42,152 nt of DNA, taken from NCBI GenBank assembly GCA_016215215.1, contig JACRKW010000088.1:1-42152 (forward strand), read 5' to 3'. A program made the position numbers and the translations under genes. The stretch's first letter is position 1. The number at the start of each line of letters is the position of its first letter. Positions 29,085-37,657 of the stretch are shown here, piece after piece. This DNA comes from Acidobacteriota bacterium (GTDB lineage Bacteria > Acidobacteriota > Terriglobia > Bryobacterales > Bryobacteraceae). The notes below the pieces were generated by a model. It searched no databases. It worked only from the letters and a program-made list of their open reading frames with translations, and had not been told where the DNA came from.

Positions 29085-32000
29085 TTACTGTTCGATCTGA
29101 GCGGGGCGTTGCTTCTCGACGACGCGGTAGCGGCGGGGGCGCGTGGGGCTGCCGCCGGAGAAGGCGTCATCGATCACAGCAGCCTGTTCCTGAGCGTGGC
29201 GTTTACCTGAGCCGGTGGACGTAGCCGCGGCTTCGGGGCGGCCGGCATAGCGGAGGCTGCGCCGCGTTGCAGCGAGCATGGGTTCCAACTTATCGCGAAC
29301 AAAAAGGAAGGGGCCTTGGTTGCGGGGCTCTTCCTGAACCCAGACGATTTCGGCGGTGGACGGGTATCGCCACAAGGCGTTTTCAATCTCCCCGGCGGGC
29401 CAGGGGTAAAGCTGCTCCAGGCGCACAATGGCGGCGTTGGAGGCTTCGCGTTGCTGGCGGGCGGCCAGCACTTCGTAGTAGATCTTGCCGGAGCAAAAGA
29501 TGACCTTGGACACGCGATCGGTGGCGACGGGGCCGGTATCGCCGATGACGGGTTGGAATCCGCCCTGGGTGAAATCAGAGAGCGGGCTGACAGCCTTGGC
29601 GTGGCGCAGGAGGCTCTTGGGAGTGAAAAGGACCAGAGGCTTGCGGACACCGCGGCGATCGTGACCGCTGTACATCTGCCGGCGGAGGAGGTGGAAGTAC
29701 TGGGCGGGGGTGGTGACGTTGGCCACCTGAATATTCTCCTCGGCGCAGAGCTGGAGGAAACGTTCGATGCGGGCGCTGGAGTGTTCCGGACCCTGGCCCT
29801 CATATCCGTGGGGAAGGAGCAGGACGAGGCCGCTGGGCTGGCCCCACTTGACCTCGCAGGAGGAGATGAACTGGTCGATCATGATCTGGGCGCCGTTGGC
29901 GAAGTCCCCGAACTGCGCCTCCCACAGGGTGAGCGTGAGGGGGTCGCCGAGGGAGTAGCCGAACTCGAAGCCCATGACGGCGTATTCGGAGAGAGAGCTG
30001 TCGACGACTTCGAAACGGGCCTGTTTGGGGTCCAGGTTCATCATGGGGGTGTAGACCTGGCCGGTCGAGTTGTCGAAATACTCGAGGTGGCGCTGGGAGA
30101 AGGTCCCGCGGCCGCTATCCTGGCCGCTGAGGCGGACGGGAGTGCCTTCCAGGGCCAGGGTGCCGAACGCGAGTGCTTCGCCCATGGCCCAGTCGGCGGG
30201 AGCGCCTTTGAGGATGTCCTTGCGCTTATCGATGAAGCTCTTGAGCTTGGGGTGTAGGGTGAAGGTCTCAGGGAAAGTGGTGAGCCCGTCGACGACGCGG
30301 CCGATGAGGGCTTCCTCGACAGCGGTGCGCGGGCAGACCAGAGGCAGCGCGTCGTCTTCGTAGGAGGTCACCTCCTGGAGCTCCCATTTTTCGCCCTTGG
30401 CCTGGGCCTCCTCGTGGGCGGCGTTGAGGGCGTCCTGAATCTGACGGCGGATGCGCTCCACGGCTTCCTTGTCCACCGCGCCCTCGGCCAGAAGACGGGC
30501 CGAGTACTGCGAGCCGACGGTCTTCTGCGACTTGATGACGCGGTACATCAAGGGCTGGGTGTAGCTGGGGTCGTCGCCCTCGTTGTGGCCGTAGCGCCGG
30601 TAGCAGATCATGTCGATCACGACATCCTTCTTGAACCGCTGGCGGTAGTCGATGGCAATCTGGGTGGCGCGGGCGCAGGCCTCGGGGTCGTCGCCGTTGA
30701 CGTGCAGGATGGGGGCTTGGACGGTGCGGGCGACGTCGGTGCAGTAGGTGGAGGAGCGGCGTTCGTCAGGGGTGGACGTGAATCCGATCTGGTTGTTGAT
30801 GACCAGGTGGAGCGTGCCGCCGGTGGCGTAGCCGCGCAGCAGGGAGAGGTTGAGGGTCTCGGTGACGACGCCCTGCCCGGCGAAGGCGGCGTCGCCGTGG
30901 ACCAGCACGGGCATGACTCTTTCGCGTCGCGCGTCGCCCATCCACGTCTGCTTGGCGCGGACGATGCCTTCGACGACGGGGTCGGCCGCCTCGAGGTGGC
31001 TGGGGTTTGGCGACAGCGAAACTTTGATCTCGCGGCCGTTGGCGGTGCGCTGGATGCCGGAGGCCCCAAGGTGGTACTTGACGTCGCCGGACCCCTGGGT
31101 GGCCTCGGGGTCGACGTTGCCCTCGAACTCGCCGAAGACCTGCGACATGGACTTGCCGATCAGGTTGGCCAGAACCGTGAGGCGGCCGCGATGGGCCATG
31201 CCGACCACCACTTCCTGGACGCCCGAGTCGGCGGAGCGGTTCAGGCACTCGTCGAGGATCACCATGGCGCTCTCGCCGCCTTCGAGCGAAAAGCGCTTCT
31301 GGCCGACGAAGCGTGTATGGAGGAAATTCTCGAAGCTCTCGGCCTGGAGGAGGCGGAGGAGGATGCGGCGGCGGGCGGTCTCCTCGAGGGGCCAGTTGTT
31401 GGCCTGGGGCTCCATGCGCTCCTGAAGCCAGCGTTTCTCCTCGGGGTGCTGGATGTGCATGTACTCGCAGCCAATCCGGCCGCAGTAGGTCTGGCGGAGG
31501 GTCTCCAGGATCTGGCGCAGTGTGGCGACCGTCGCCGGACCGGAGGTGGCCAGGTTTCCGATGATGAACTCGCGATCGAAGTCCCAGATCGTGAGGCCGT
31601 AGGAGGCGGGATCGAGCTCGGGGTGGTAGCCCGGCTGCACGCCCAGGGGGTTGAGGTCGGCAATGAGATGGCCGCGGACGCGGTAGGCGTTGATGAGCTG
31701 GAGAACGGCGGCCTGCTTGGCGATCTCGTCCATGCGCTTCTCATCGCTCGAGCGGGGGCTTGCTCCGGAGCGGGAGCCCGCGCCGCGGCGGTCTACCTCC
31801 CAGCGGAAGGGCTGGTAGGGCATGCCGGTCTGCTCGAAGATCTCGTCGTAGAAGCCTTCGCCGCCTTCGAGCAGGGATTGGAGCTTGCCGAGGAAGGCGC
31901 CGGACTCGGCGCCCTGGATGATGCGATGGTCGTATGTACACGACATGGTCATCACCTTGCAGATGCCGAGCTGGGCGCGGAGGTCTTCACTGACGCCCTG

Positions 32001-32795
32001 GAATTCGGCGGGGAAGTCGATGGAGCCGGTGGCGATGATGGCGCCCTGACCGGGCATGAGGCGCGGGACGCTGGCGAGCGTACCCACGGTGCCGGGGTTG
32101 GTGAGGGAGACGCTGGTGAGCTGGAAGTCAGCCGGGGTGAGCTTGGCTGTGCGGGAGCGGGCGACAATGTCGTCGAAGGCGGTGAGGAACTCGTAGAAAC
32201 CCATCGCGCCGGCGTTCTTGATGCTGGGGACGAGCAGGGATCGGTGCCCGTCCTTGCCGGCGACGTCGACTGCGATACCAATGTTGATTTCGGGGCGAAC
32301 GAGGCGATGGGGTTGGCCGTCAACTTCGGCATAGGCGTGGTTGATGCCGGGAACGTGCTTGATGGCCTTGACCACGGCCCAGGCGATGAGGTGTGTGTAG
32401 CTGATCTTGCTCTTGCCGTGGAGATCGCGCCAGTGGTTGAGCAGGCGGCGGTTCTCGTCGATGACTTTGACCGGAATTGTACGTTGGGAAGTGGCCGTGG
32501 GGACCGCCAGAGAGGCGGTCATGTTGTCGGCGATGCGGGCCGGGGCGCCCTTGAGCGGCACAAGCTGCTCGGCTGGACTCAGGGTGAGGGCCGGAGTCAA
32601 CGCGGGAGCAGCGGCGGGCTGCACAGCGACGGCTGCCGAAACGGGAGGAGGCGTGACCTCTTCGACGGGGGCCTCGCTCTCAAAGACCTCCTTCCAGCTT
32701 TCGTCCACACTGCGGCGGTTGTTGACGAACTCCTGATAGAGCTCTTCCTCGAGCCAGGAATTGACGGTAACGCGGGGTCGGGAATCGGTTGACAT
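29085..32795 (-). CDS. kgd: Kgd-type multifunctional 2-oxoglutarate dehydrogenase E1/decarboxylase with fused E2 domain
   Basis: TCA-cycle enzyme acting on 2-oxoglutarate with thiamine diphosphate. The 1236-residue length and layout match the mycobacterial Kgd protein. A short N-terminal segment (VNSWLEEELYQEFVNN) and a Pro/Ala linker precede an E2-type acyltransferase domain (about 80-320). There TYDHRIIQGAESGAFL supplies the catalytic His290 motif. The E1 part has GMAHRGRLTVLANLIGKSM, DVKYHLGASGIQR, GHNEGDDPSYTQPLMYR and a C-terminal transketolase-like domain. No lipoyl domain is present, so separate E2/E3 partners would be needed for dehydrogenase activity. The start is ATG 32795 without a Shine-Dalgarno. 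It is G-rich on the + strand, so its own codons end mostly in C. Confidence 0.93.
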   Translation of the reverse strand: MSTDSRPRVTVNSWLEEELYQEFVNNRRSVDESWKEVFESEAPVEEVTPPPVSAAVAVQPAAAPALTPALTLSPAEQLVPLKGAPARIADNMTASLAVPTATSQRTIPVKVIDENRRLLNHWRDLHGKSKISYTHLIAWAVVKAIKHVPGINHAYAEVDGQPHRLVRPEINIGIAVDVAGKDGHRSLLVPSIKNAGAMGFYEFLTAFDDIVARSRTAKLTPADFQLTSVSLTNPGTVGTLASVPRLMPGQGAIIATGSIDFPAEFQGVSEDLRAQLGICKVMTMSCTYDHRIIQGAESGAFLGKLQSLLEGGEGFYDEIFEQTGMPYQPFRWEVDRRGAGSRSGASPRSSDEKRMDEIAKQAAVLQLINAYRVRGHLIADLNPLGVQPGYHPELDPASYGLTIWDFDREFIIGNLATSGPATVATLRQILETLRQTYCGRIGCEYMHIQHPEEKRWLQERMEPQANNWPLEETARRRILLRLLQAESFENFLHTRFVGQKRFSLEGGESAMVILDECLNRSADSGVQEVVVGMAHRGRLTVLANLIGKSMSQVFGEFEGNVDPEATQGSGDVKYHLGASGIQRTANGREIKVSLSPNPSHLEAADPVVEGIVRAKQTWMGDARRERVMPVLVHGDAAFAGQGVVTETLNLSLLRGYATGGTLHLVINNQIGFTSTPDERRSSTYCTDVARTVQAPILHVNGDDPEACARATQIAIDYRQRFKKDVVIDMICYRRYGHNEGDDPSYTQPLMYRVIKSQKTVGSQYSARLLAEGAVDKEAVERIRRQIQDALNAAHEEAQAKGEKWELQEVTSYEDDALPLVCPRTAVEEALIGRVVDGLTTFPETFTLHPKLKSFIDKRKDILKGAPADWAMGEALAFGTLALEGTPVRLSGQDSGRGTFSQRHLEYFDNSTGQVYTPMMNLDPKQARFEVVDSSLSEYAVMGFEFGYSLGDPLTLTLWEAQFGDFANGAQIMIDQFISSCEVKWGQPSGLVLLLPHGYEGQGPEHSSARIERFLQLCAEENIQVANVTTPAQYFHLLRRQMYSGHDRRGVRKPLVLFTPKSLLRHAKAVSPLSDFTQGGFQPVIGDTGPVATDRVSKVIFCSGKIYYEVLAARQQREASNAAIVRLEQLYPWPAGEIENALWRYPSTAEIVWVQEEPRNQGPFLFVRDKLEPMLAATRRSLRYAGRPEAAATSTGSGKRHAQEQAAVIDDAFSGGSPTRPRRYRVVEKQRPAQIEQ

Positions 32796-32888
32796 GGTAA
32801 TGCGGACGGCGGGGTGGCTTCGGGCTGCGCCCTGTCTAGTCTTTAGTTTATCTCCGTTTGTTGGATGCGCCGGGGGGACTGAGGGAGG

Positions 32889-32912
32889 CAGGAGACAGTA
32901 GTCAGGAGTCAG
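32889..32912. repeat. Short direct repeat CAGGAG(A/T)CAG
   Basis: CAGGAGACAG (32889-32898) and CAGGAGTCAG (32903-32912) are near-identical decamers four bases apart, just upstream of the phosphoesterase ATG at 32922. They could be a small dispersed repeat family or a binding site. Only this copy was noticed. Confidence 0.4.
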
Positions 32913-32921
32913 AATAGGAAC

Positions 32922-33518
32922 ATGCGACTGCTGGTGTTTTCAGACATCCATGGCGACCTGCGGGCGCTGCAGCGGCTGATGGAGATGGAAGCCGACGCCT
33001 ATGTCGCTGCGGGGGACATGGTGACGTGGTCGCGGGGACTGGACGCGGTGGGTCCGCTACTGGCTCAGCGCGCGGCTCAGATGTGGGTGCTGCCGGGCAA
33101 CCATGAGCACGCCAGCCAATCGGCGCGGTTCTGCGAGCGATACGGTCTCCACGACCTGCACGGCAAGTGGTTTGATTTCAACGGCTGGCGGGTGGCCGGG
33201 TTGGGACATTCGAATCCCACGCCGTTCAACACGCCAGGCGAATACAGTGAGGAAGAGATGGCGGAGCGGCTGGCGCCGTTCGCCGGGTTGGAGACGCTGG
33301 TGCTGATCTGCCATTGCCCCCCGTGGGGGACGGCGCTGGACGAGGCGGCCCCGGGGCGGCACTTCGGCAGCAGGGCCGTGCTGGAGTTCATCGAGAAGAA
33401 CCAACCGCAGTGGTTCCTGTGCGGGCACATTCACGAGGCGGCCGGACGGGAGGCGCTGATCGGAGCGACGCGGGCGGTGAACGTGGGGAAAGAGGGCTAT
33501 CTGCTGGAGGTGGGGTAG
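32922..33518 (+). CDS. Calcineurin-like metallophosphoesterase
   Basis: 198-residue cytoplasmic protein with the metallophosphoesterase motifs in order: FSDIHGDLRAL, AAGDMVTWS, VLPGNHEHAS, LICHCPPWGT and CGHIHEAAGR. These are the metal ligands of a dinuclear centre, so it should hydrolyse a phosphomonoester or diester; the substrate is not told by sequence. It is short and lacks extra domains. AGGA lies close to ATG 32922. The next gene starts 39 bp later, on the same strand. Confidence 0.9.
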   Translation: MRLLVFSDIHGDLRALQRLMEMEADAYVAAGDMVTWSRGLDAVGPLLAQRAAQMWVLPGNHEHASQSARFCERYGLHDLHGKWFDFNGWRVAGLGHSNPTPFNTPGEYSEEEMAERLAPFAGLETLVLICHCPPWGTALDEAAPGRHFGSRAVLEFIEKNQPQWFLCGHIHEAAGREALIGATRAVNVGKEGYLLEVG

Positions 33519-33557
33519 AAATACATCGACGGTAACTCGACTTGGACGTATACTGTC

Positions 33558-34751
33558 ATGGAACTGGACAAGACTATGAAGATTCACCACCACCATCATG
33601 GGTCGCGGCTGACGCGGCGAGGGCTGTTTGCGTCGGTGATTCCGGGGGCGCTGCTGGCGCCGGGGGCGTTTCCGCAGGGCGTGGAGGAGACGGCGGCACG
33701 ATTCCGGCAGAGGTCGGCTGAGTTCGAGGCCAAGGGCCTGGCCGATCCATTCAAGGGGATCACGGCGGACGGGAATGTGGAGACGGGGTTGTACGGGATT
33801 CACTCGACGGGTGTCTCCACCGAGCCCGTGCGAGTTGCGGTGGAGCGATTCCTGGAGAGCTTGAGCGTGGAGCAGCGGGGACGAACGATGTTCGGGGTGG
33901 AGAGCCTGGCGGAGATGACGGATGCGCAGCGGCGGGCTGCGTTCGGGGTGCTGGGAGCGGCGCTGAGCGCGAAGGGGTTGAAGCTGACCCGGGACATCAT
34001 GCGGCTGAACGAAACGCTTGCGGAATTGACCGGCGATCACGATTTTCTGGGCGAGTGGTTGTACCACTTTACGGTGATGGGGAAGCCGTCGGCGAGGGAG
34101 CCGTGGGGGTTCCAGTTGGACGGGCATCACGTGATCATCAACTACTTCGTGTTGGGGGACCAGGTGGTGATGACGCCGTTTTTCGCCGGGTCGGAGCCGG
34201 TGACGGCGCCTTCGGGCAAGTACAAGGGGGTTTCGATTCTGCAGGAAGAGCAGGAGCGGGGCTTTCAGATGTTGCAGGGGCTGAACCGGGGCCAGCGGGT
34301 GAAAGCGATACTGAATCCGGAGAAGACAAAGAACTACAACTTGACCGAGGCGTTCAAGGACAACGTAGTGTTGGACTACGCCGGAGTGCGGGGCGCCGAG
34401 CTGGCGGAGCGGGAGAAAAAGCAGCTGCTGGACTTGGTGGCGTTGTACGTGGGCAACATGGACGAAGGACATGCCCGGGTGAAGATGGACGAGGTGAAGA
34501 GGCACATCGGCCGGACGTGCTTTGCGTGGGTGGGCGGCGAAGAGGCAGGCGGGACTTTCTACTACCGCATTCACAGCCCGGTGATCCTGATCGAGTTCGA
34601 CCACCAGTCGCCGGCGAACCTGGGACGGTTTGCGAAGGATCCCAAGGCCCCGACGAGACAGCACATTCACACAGTGGTACGGACTCCGAACGGAAACGAC
34701 TACGGAAAGGATCTGCTCCGGCAGCACTACCTGGCGCACGCCCACGCGTAA
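33558..34751 (+). CDS. DUF3500 family protein with Tat-like signal and native pentahistidine
   Basis: 397 residues from ATG 33558. Family features of DUF3500 are visible: EPWGFQLDGHHVIINYFVLG, VMTPFFAGSEPV, IHSPVILIEFDHQSPAN and HIHTVVRTPNGNDYG near the C-terminus. The N-terminus has LTRRGLFASVIPGALLAPGA, a twin-arginine-like signal, so export in folded form is possible. Five His residues (10-14) sit just before it. The second ATG at 33576 would begin MKIHHHHHG and would make a more normal signal length; TATACT ends 3 bases before the first ATG, which favours the second. The function of the family is unknown; the many conserved His and Asp hint at metal binding. Confidence 0.85.
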   Translation: MELDKTMKIHHHHHGSRLTRRGLFASVIPGALLAPGAFPQGVEETAARFRQRSAEFEAKGLADPFKGITADGNVETGLYGIHSTGVSTEPVRVAVERFLESLSVEQRGRTMFGVESLAEMTDAQRRAAFGVLGAALSAKGLKLTRDIMRLNETLAELTGDHDFLGEWLYHFTVMGKPSAREPWGFQLDGHHVIINYFVLGDQVVMTPFFAGSEPVTAPSGKYKGVSILQEEQERGFQMLQGLNRGQRVKAILNPEKTKNYNLTEAFKDNVVLDYAGVRGAELAEREKKQLLDLVALYVGNMDEGHARVKMDEVKRHIGRTCFAWVGGEEAGGTFYYRIHSPVILIEFDHQSPANLGRFAKDPKAPTRQHIHTVVRTPNGNDYGKDLLRQHYLAHAHA

Positions 34752-34801
34752 CGGGGGGGTGATGCCCGGTTGCTGGCGTGCGGGAAAGTCGGGCGGGCGG
34801 G

Positions 34802-35485
34802 TTAGTTGTTGGAGGTAGCGTCGACGGTGACGGTGGACGTATCGCTCACGGCTGGTTCAGTGAGAAGGATGCGGCGGGCGCCGACATAGTTGGCGCGCCA
34901 GTAGGGGTCGGTGAAGAGCGGGCTGATGGAGACCGGGCGGCGGCGGTTGGGAGCGTGGAGGAAGGACCCGTCGCCCACGTAGAGGCCGACGTGCCAGCCG
35001 CGCCGCCTGTTATTGAAGAAGACGAGGTCGCCGGGTTGGAGTTCGTCGCGTTCCACTTTGAGGCCCAGGTTGAACTGGGCGGGGGCGGAGGTGGGCAGGG
35101 AAACGGGGAATGAGGACTGGAAGACGTAGCGGGTGAGGCCGCTGCAGTCGAAACCGACCTGGGGGTTGGAGCCGCCGCGCACGTAGCGTTTGCCGAGCTG
35201 CTCGTAGGCCACCGAAAGGAGGGTTTCGGCGCAAGGAGCACACTGGGAGGCGGCGCGGGGCGGGGGCTGAGTGGGCGGAAACGGCGGCAGTAGGTAGGAA
35301 GGTAGAGATGGAACGGCGGCCAGGAGGGGGTTGACTGCGGGCGGCTTCGCGGGCGGGCGGCGTACGGCGGCGCGCCGCACGGGCGCCTTCTTCAAGGCCG
35401 GACGCGCTGCAGGCCTGACGGGCGCGATGGCGCAGAGCGATGGCGCGGCCAGGAGCGCAAGAGCACAGATTGATGCGACCTTCAC
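34802..35485 (-). CDS. NlpC/P60 family cell-wall endopeptidase
   Basis: Predicted exported peptidase cutting peptidoglycan stem peptides. The 227-residue product has a signal peptide (MKVASICALALLAAPSLCA), a basic Pro/Ala/Arg-rich linker (20-80), then the NlpC/P60 domain. The catalytic Cys114 is in GFDCSGLTRYVF, His165 in GWHVGLYVGDG and His177 in SFLHAPN, a complete Cys-His-His set. The frame stays open far upstream into prfB antisense, but the signal peptide fixes the start at GTG 35485. It is divergent from prfB, with 69 bp between. Confidence 0.9.
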   Translation of the reverse strand: MKVASICALALLAAPSLCAIAPVRPAARPALKKAPVRRAAVRRPPAKPPAVNPLLAAVPSLPSYLLPPFPPTQPPPRAASQCAPCAETLLSVAYEQLGKRYVRGGSNPQVGFDCSGLTRYVFQSSFPVSLPTSAPAQFNLGLKVERDELQPGDLVFFNNRRRGWHVGLYVGDGSFLHAPNRRRPVSISPLFTDPYWRANYVGARRILLTEPAVSDTSTVTVDATSNN

Positions 35486-35554
35486 CAAACTTCCATAGTC
35501 TATACAAACTTGGCCCGCTCGTGGGAAGCGGGGTCGGGTTGGTAGGATAGAGAT

Positions 35555-36689
35555 ATGACCCTCGACGAACTCGACCGGGCCTACTCTGCGCTCCGCCAGC
35601 AATCGGAAGCTGTGCGGAGCTATCTTTGACACGGCCAGCAAGCGCAAGCAGTTGGCGGAGATAGAAGAGCAGATCTCGGCCCCCGATTTCTGGAACAACC
35701 AGGAAGCCAGCCAGAAGGTAATGCAGGAACGGAAGCGCCTGGAAGGGGCGCTGGCGCAGGAGTCCTCCGTCACCTCGCTGGTGAGCGACATCGACACCCT
35801 GTTCGAACTGGGCCGGGAGGGCGAGGACATCGGCGCAGAGCTGTCGAAGGAGATCGACAAGCTGCGCAAGATGGTGGACCACCTGGAGACGGCCATGTTG
35901 CTCTCCGGGGAGAACGACCACTGTGGGGCGATCATCACGATCCACCCTGGAGCCGGCGGTACCGAGAGCCAGGACTGGGCGGAGATGCTGCTGCGGATGT
36001 ACCTGCGGTGGGCGGAGCGCAACGGCTTCCAGGCGGTCGTGACGGACCGGCAGGAGGGTGAGGGAGCCGGCATCAAGTCGGCCACGGTGGAAATCGACGG
36101 CGAGGGCGTGTTCGGGTTGCTGCAGAGCGAGATCGGGGTGCACCGGCTGGTGCGGATCTCGCCGTTTGACGCCAACGCGCGGCGGCACACGTCGTTTGCC
36201 AGCGTGTTTGTAATCCCGTTGATCGACGACACGGTAAACATCGACGTCAAGACGGAAGACCTGCGGGTGGACGTCTTCCGGGCAAGTGGCGCGGGCGGGC
36301 AACACGTGAACCGGACGGAGTCCGCTGTGCGGTTCACGCACATTCCCACGGGCATCGTGGTGCAGTGCCAGAACGAGCGTAGCCAGCACAAGAATCGCGC
36401 GGCGGCGTTGAAACAACTGCGCGCGCGGTTGTACGAGCACGAGATGGAGAAGCGCCGGGCGGTGGAGAAGAAGCTGGAGGACTCCAAGGCGGACATCAAC
36501 TTCGGCAGCCAGATCAGAAACTACGTGCTGGCGCCGTACCGCCTAGTGAAGGACCTGCGGACCAAGCTGCCCATCGGGGATGTGGACCGGGTGCTGGACG
36601 GCGACATCGACGAGCTGATCCACGCCTGGCTGGTATGGCGGAAGACCGGGCGGATCTTCAGCGACGGCAAGGACGAGCCGTCCGAATAA
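35555..36689 (+). CDS. prfB: Peptide chain release factor 2 with programmed +1 frameshift
   Basis: Terminates translation at UGA and UAA. The first 24 codons from ATG 35555 (MTLDELDRAYSALRQQ...) end in an in-frame TGA at 35627-35629. A +1 shift at CTTTGAC joins them to the long second frame, giving about 377 residues, close to usual RF2. The second part has the RF2 recognition motif SPF in RISPFDANARRHTS and the catalytic GGQ in SGAGGQHVNRTESAVRF. TAGGAT lies 6 bases before the ATG and no strong ribosome binding site is seen. The stop TAA overlaps the ATG of sua5 by one base (TAATG). Automated calls that begin after the TGA miss the first exon-like part. Confidence 0.96.
35612..35630 (+). promoter_or_regulatory. 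RF2 autoregulatory +1 frameshift site
   Basis: The sequence TATCTTTGAC at 35621-35630 is identical to the classic RF2 slip site: CTT then the stop TGA followed by C. A Shine-Dalgarno-like GCGGAGC lies directly before it, where the canonical site has AGGGGG. When RF2 is scarce the ribosome slips forward by one base at CTT and reads GAC. This sets RF2 level by feedback. Confidence 0.94.
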
Positions 36690-37594
36690 TGGCCTCCGAA
36701 CTGGAGCGCGCGGCGGCACTGATCCGCGAGGGGCGGCTGGTGGCGTTCCCCACCGAGACGGTGTACGGGCTGGGGGCGAACGCCCTCGACGCCGCGGCTG
36801 TGGCACGGATCTTTCTGGTCAAAGGGCGGCCCTCCACCAGCCCGCTGATCGTGCACGTTGCATCCGTCGAGATGGCGCGCGAACTGACCTCGGAGTGGCC
36901 TGAGGCGGCCGAAAGACTTGCCGGGAGGCACTGGCCGGGACCGCTCACTCTGGTGGTGCCGAAGCGTGAGCACGTGCCCGAAGCCGTGACGGCTGGGCTG
37001 AAGACGGTGGGGCTGAGGATGCCTGCGCACCCGATGGCGCTGGAACTGATCCGGCTGAGCGGCGTGCCGATCGCCGCGCCGAGCGCGAACCTGTTCATGC
37101 AGTTATCGCCAACCTCGGCCGAACACGTACGGGCTGGACTGGGCCAGGCGGTGGACATGATCCTCGATGGCGGCTCGACGCCGGTGGGGATCGAGTCGAC
37201 CGTGGTCTCGCTCGTTGGAGAGCGGCCGCTGCTTCTGCGAACTGGAATGATCTCGCGCGAGGAAATCGAGGAACTGGTTGGTCCTGTGGAGGTGGCGGGC
37301 GGCCCGGGCGAGGGCGGGCACGCTGCGCCGGGGATGCATGCGCGGCACTACAGCCCGCGCACGAGGCTGGTGTTGGTGCGAGGCGCGGCGGTGCCGGCGG
37401 AGGGCCGGGGCGTCTATCTGGCTCCAGGCGGGCGGATGCCGGCCGATGCGCAGAGCTACGCGGCGGCCCTCTACGCCACGCTGCACCAACTCGACGGCCA
37501 GGGTCTGGATTGGATCGCGGTGGAGGAGCCCCCTGCCCAGCCGGCATGGGAGGGCATCCGGGACCGGCTGCGGCGGGCGAGCGTACGGGCTTAG
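36689..37594 (+). CDS. sua5: L-threonylcarbamoyladenylate synthase (Sua5/YrdC/YwlC)
   Basis: Makes threonylcarbamoyl-AMP from threonine, bicarbonate and ATP for the t6A37 modification of ANN-decoding tRNAs. The 301-residue product has a YrdC domain with VAFPTETVYGLGANALD, VKGRPSTSPLIVHV, PGPLTLVVP and AAPSANLFMQLSPTSA. A C-terminal Sua5-type extension with APGMHARHYSPRTRLVLV follows, so it is a Sua5 and not a short TsaC. The ATG at 36689 overlaps the prfB stop, which implies translational coupling of two translation-fidelity genes. Confidence 0.94.
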   Translation: MASELERAAALIREGRLVAFPTETVYGLGANALDAAAVARIFLVKGRPSTSPLIVHVASVEMARELTSEWPEAAERLAGRHWPGPLTLVVPKREHVPEAVTAGLKTVGLRMPAHPMALELIRLSGVPIAAPSANLFMQLSPTSAEHVRAGLGQAVDMILDGGSTPVGIESTVVSLVGERPLLLRTGMISREEIEELVGPVEVAGGPGEGGHAAPGMHARHYSPRTRLVLVRGAAVPAEGRGVYLAPGGRMPADAQSYAAALYATLHQLDGQGLDWIAVEEPPAQPAWEGIRDRLRRASVRA

Positions 37595-37657
37595 GGGGAC
37601 AATTCTCCCTGACCTGACCCTCGTGAGCTCTACCAGGAATAATTGAGAAGCTCCGGA

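Noticed and set aside
30414-32792. Long plus-strand frame opposite kgd (792 codons)
   Set aside because: Antisense shadow of the Kgd gene, rich in Gly, Ala, Val and Asp with no motif.
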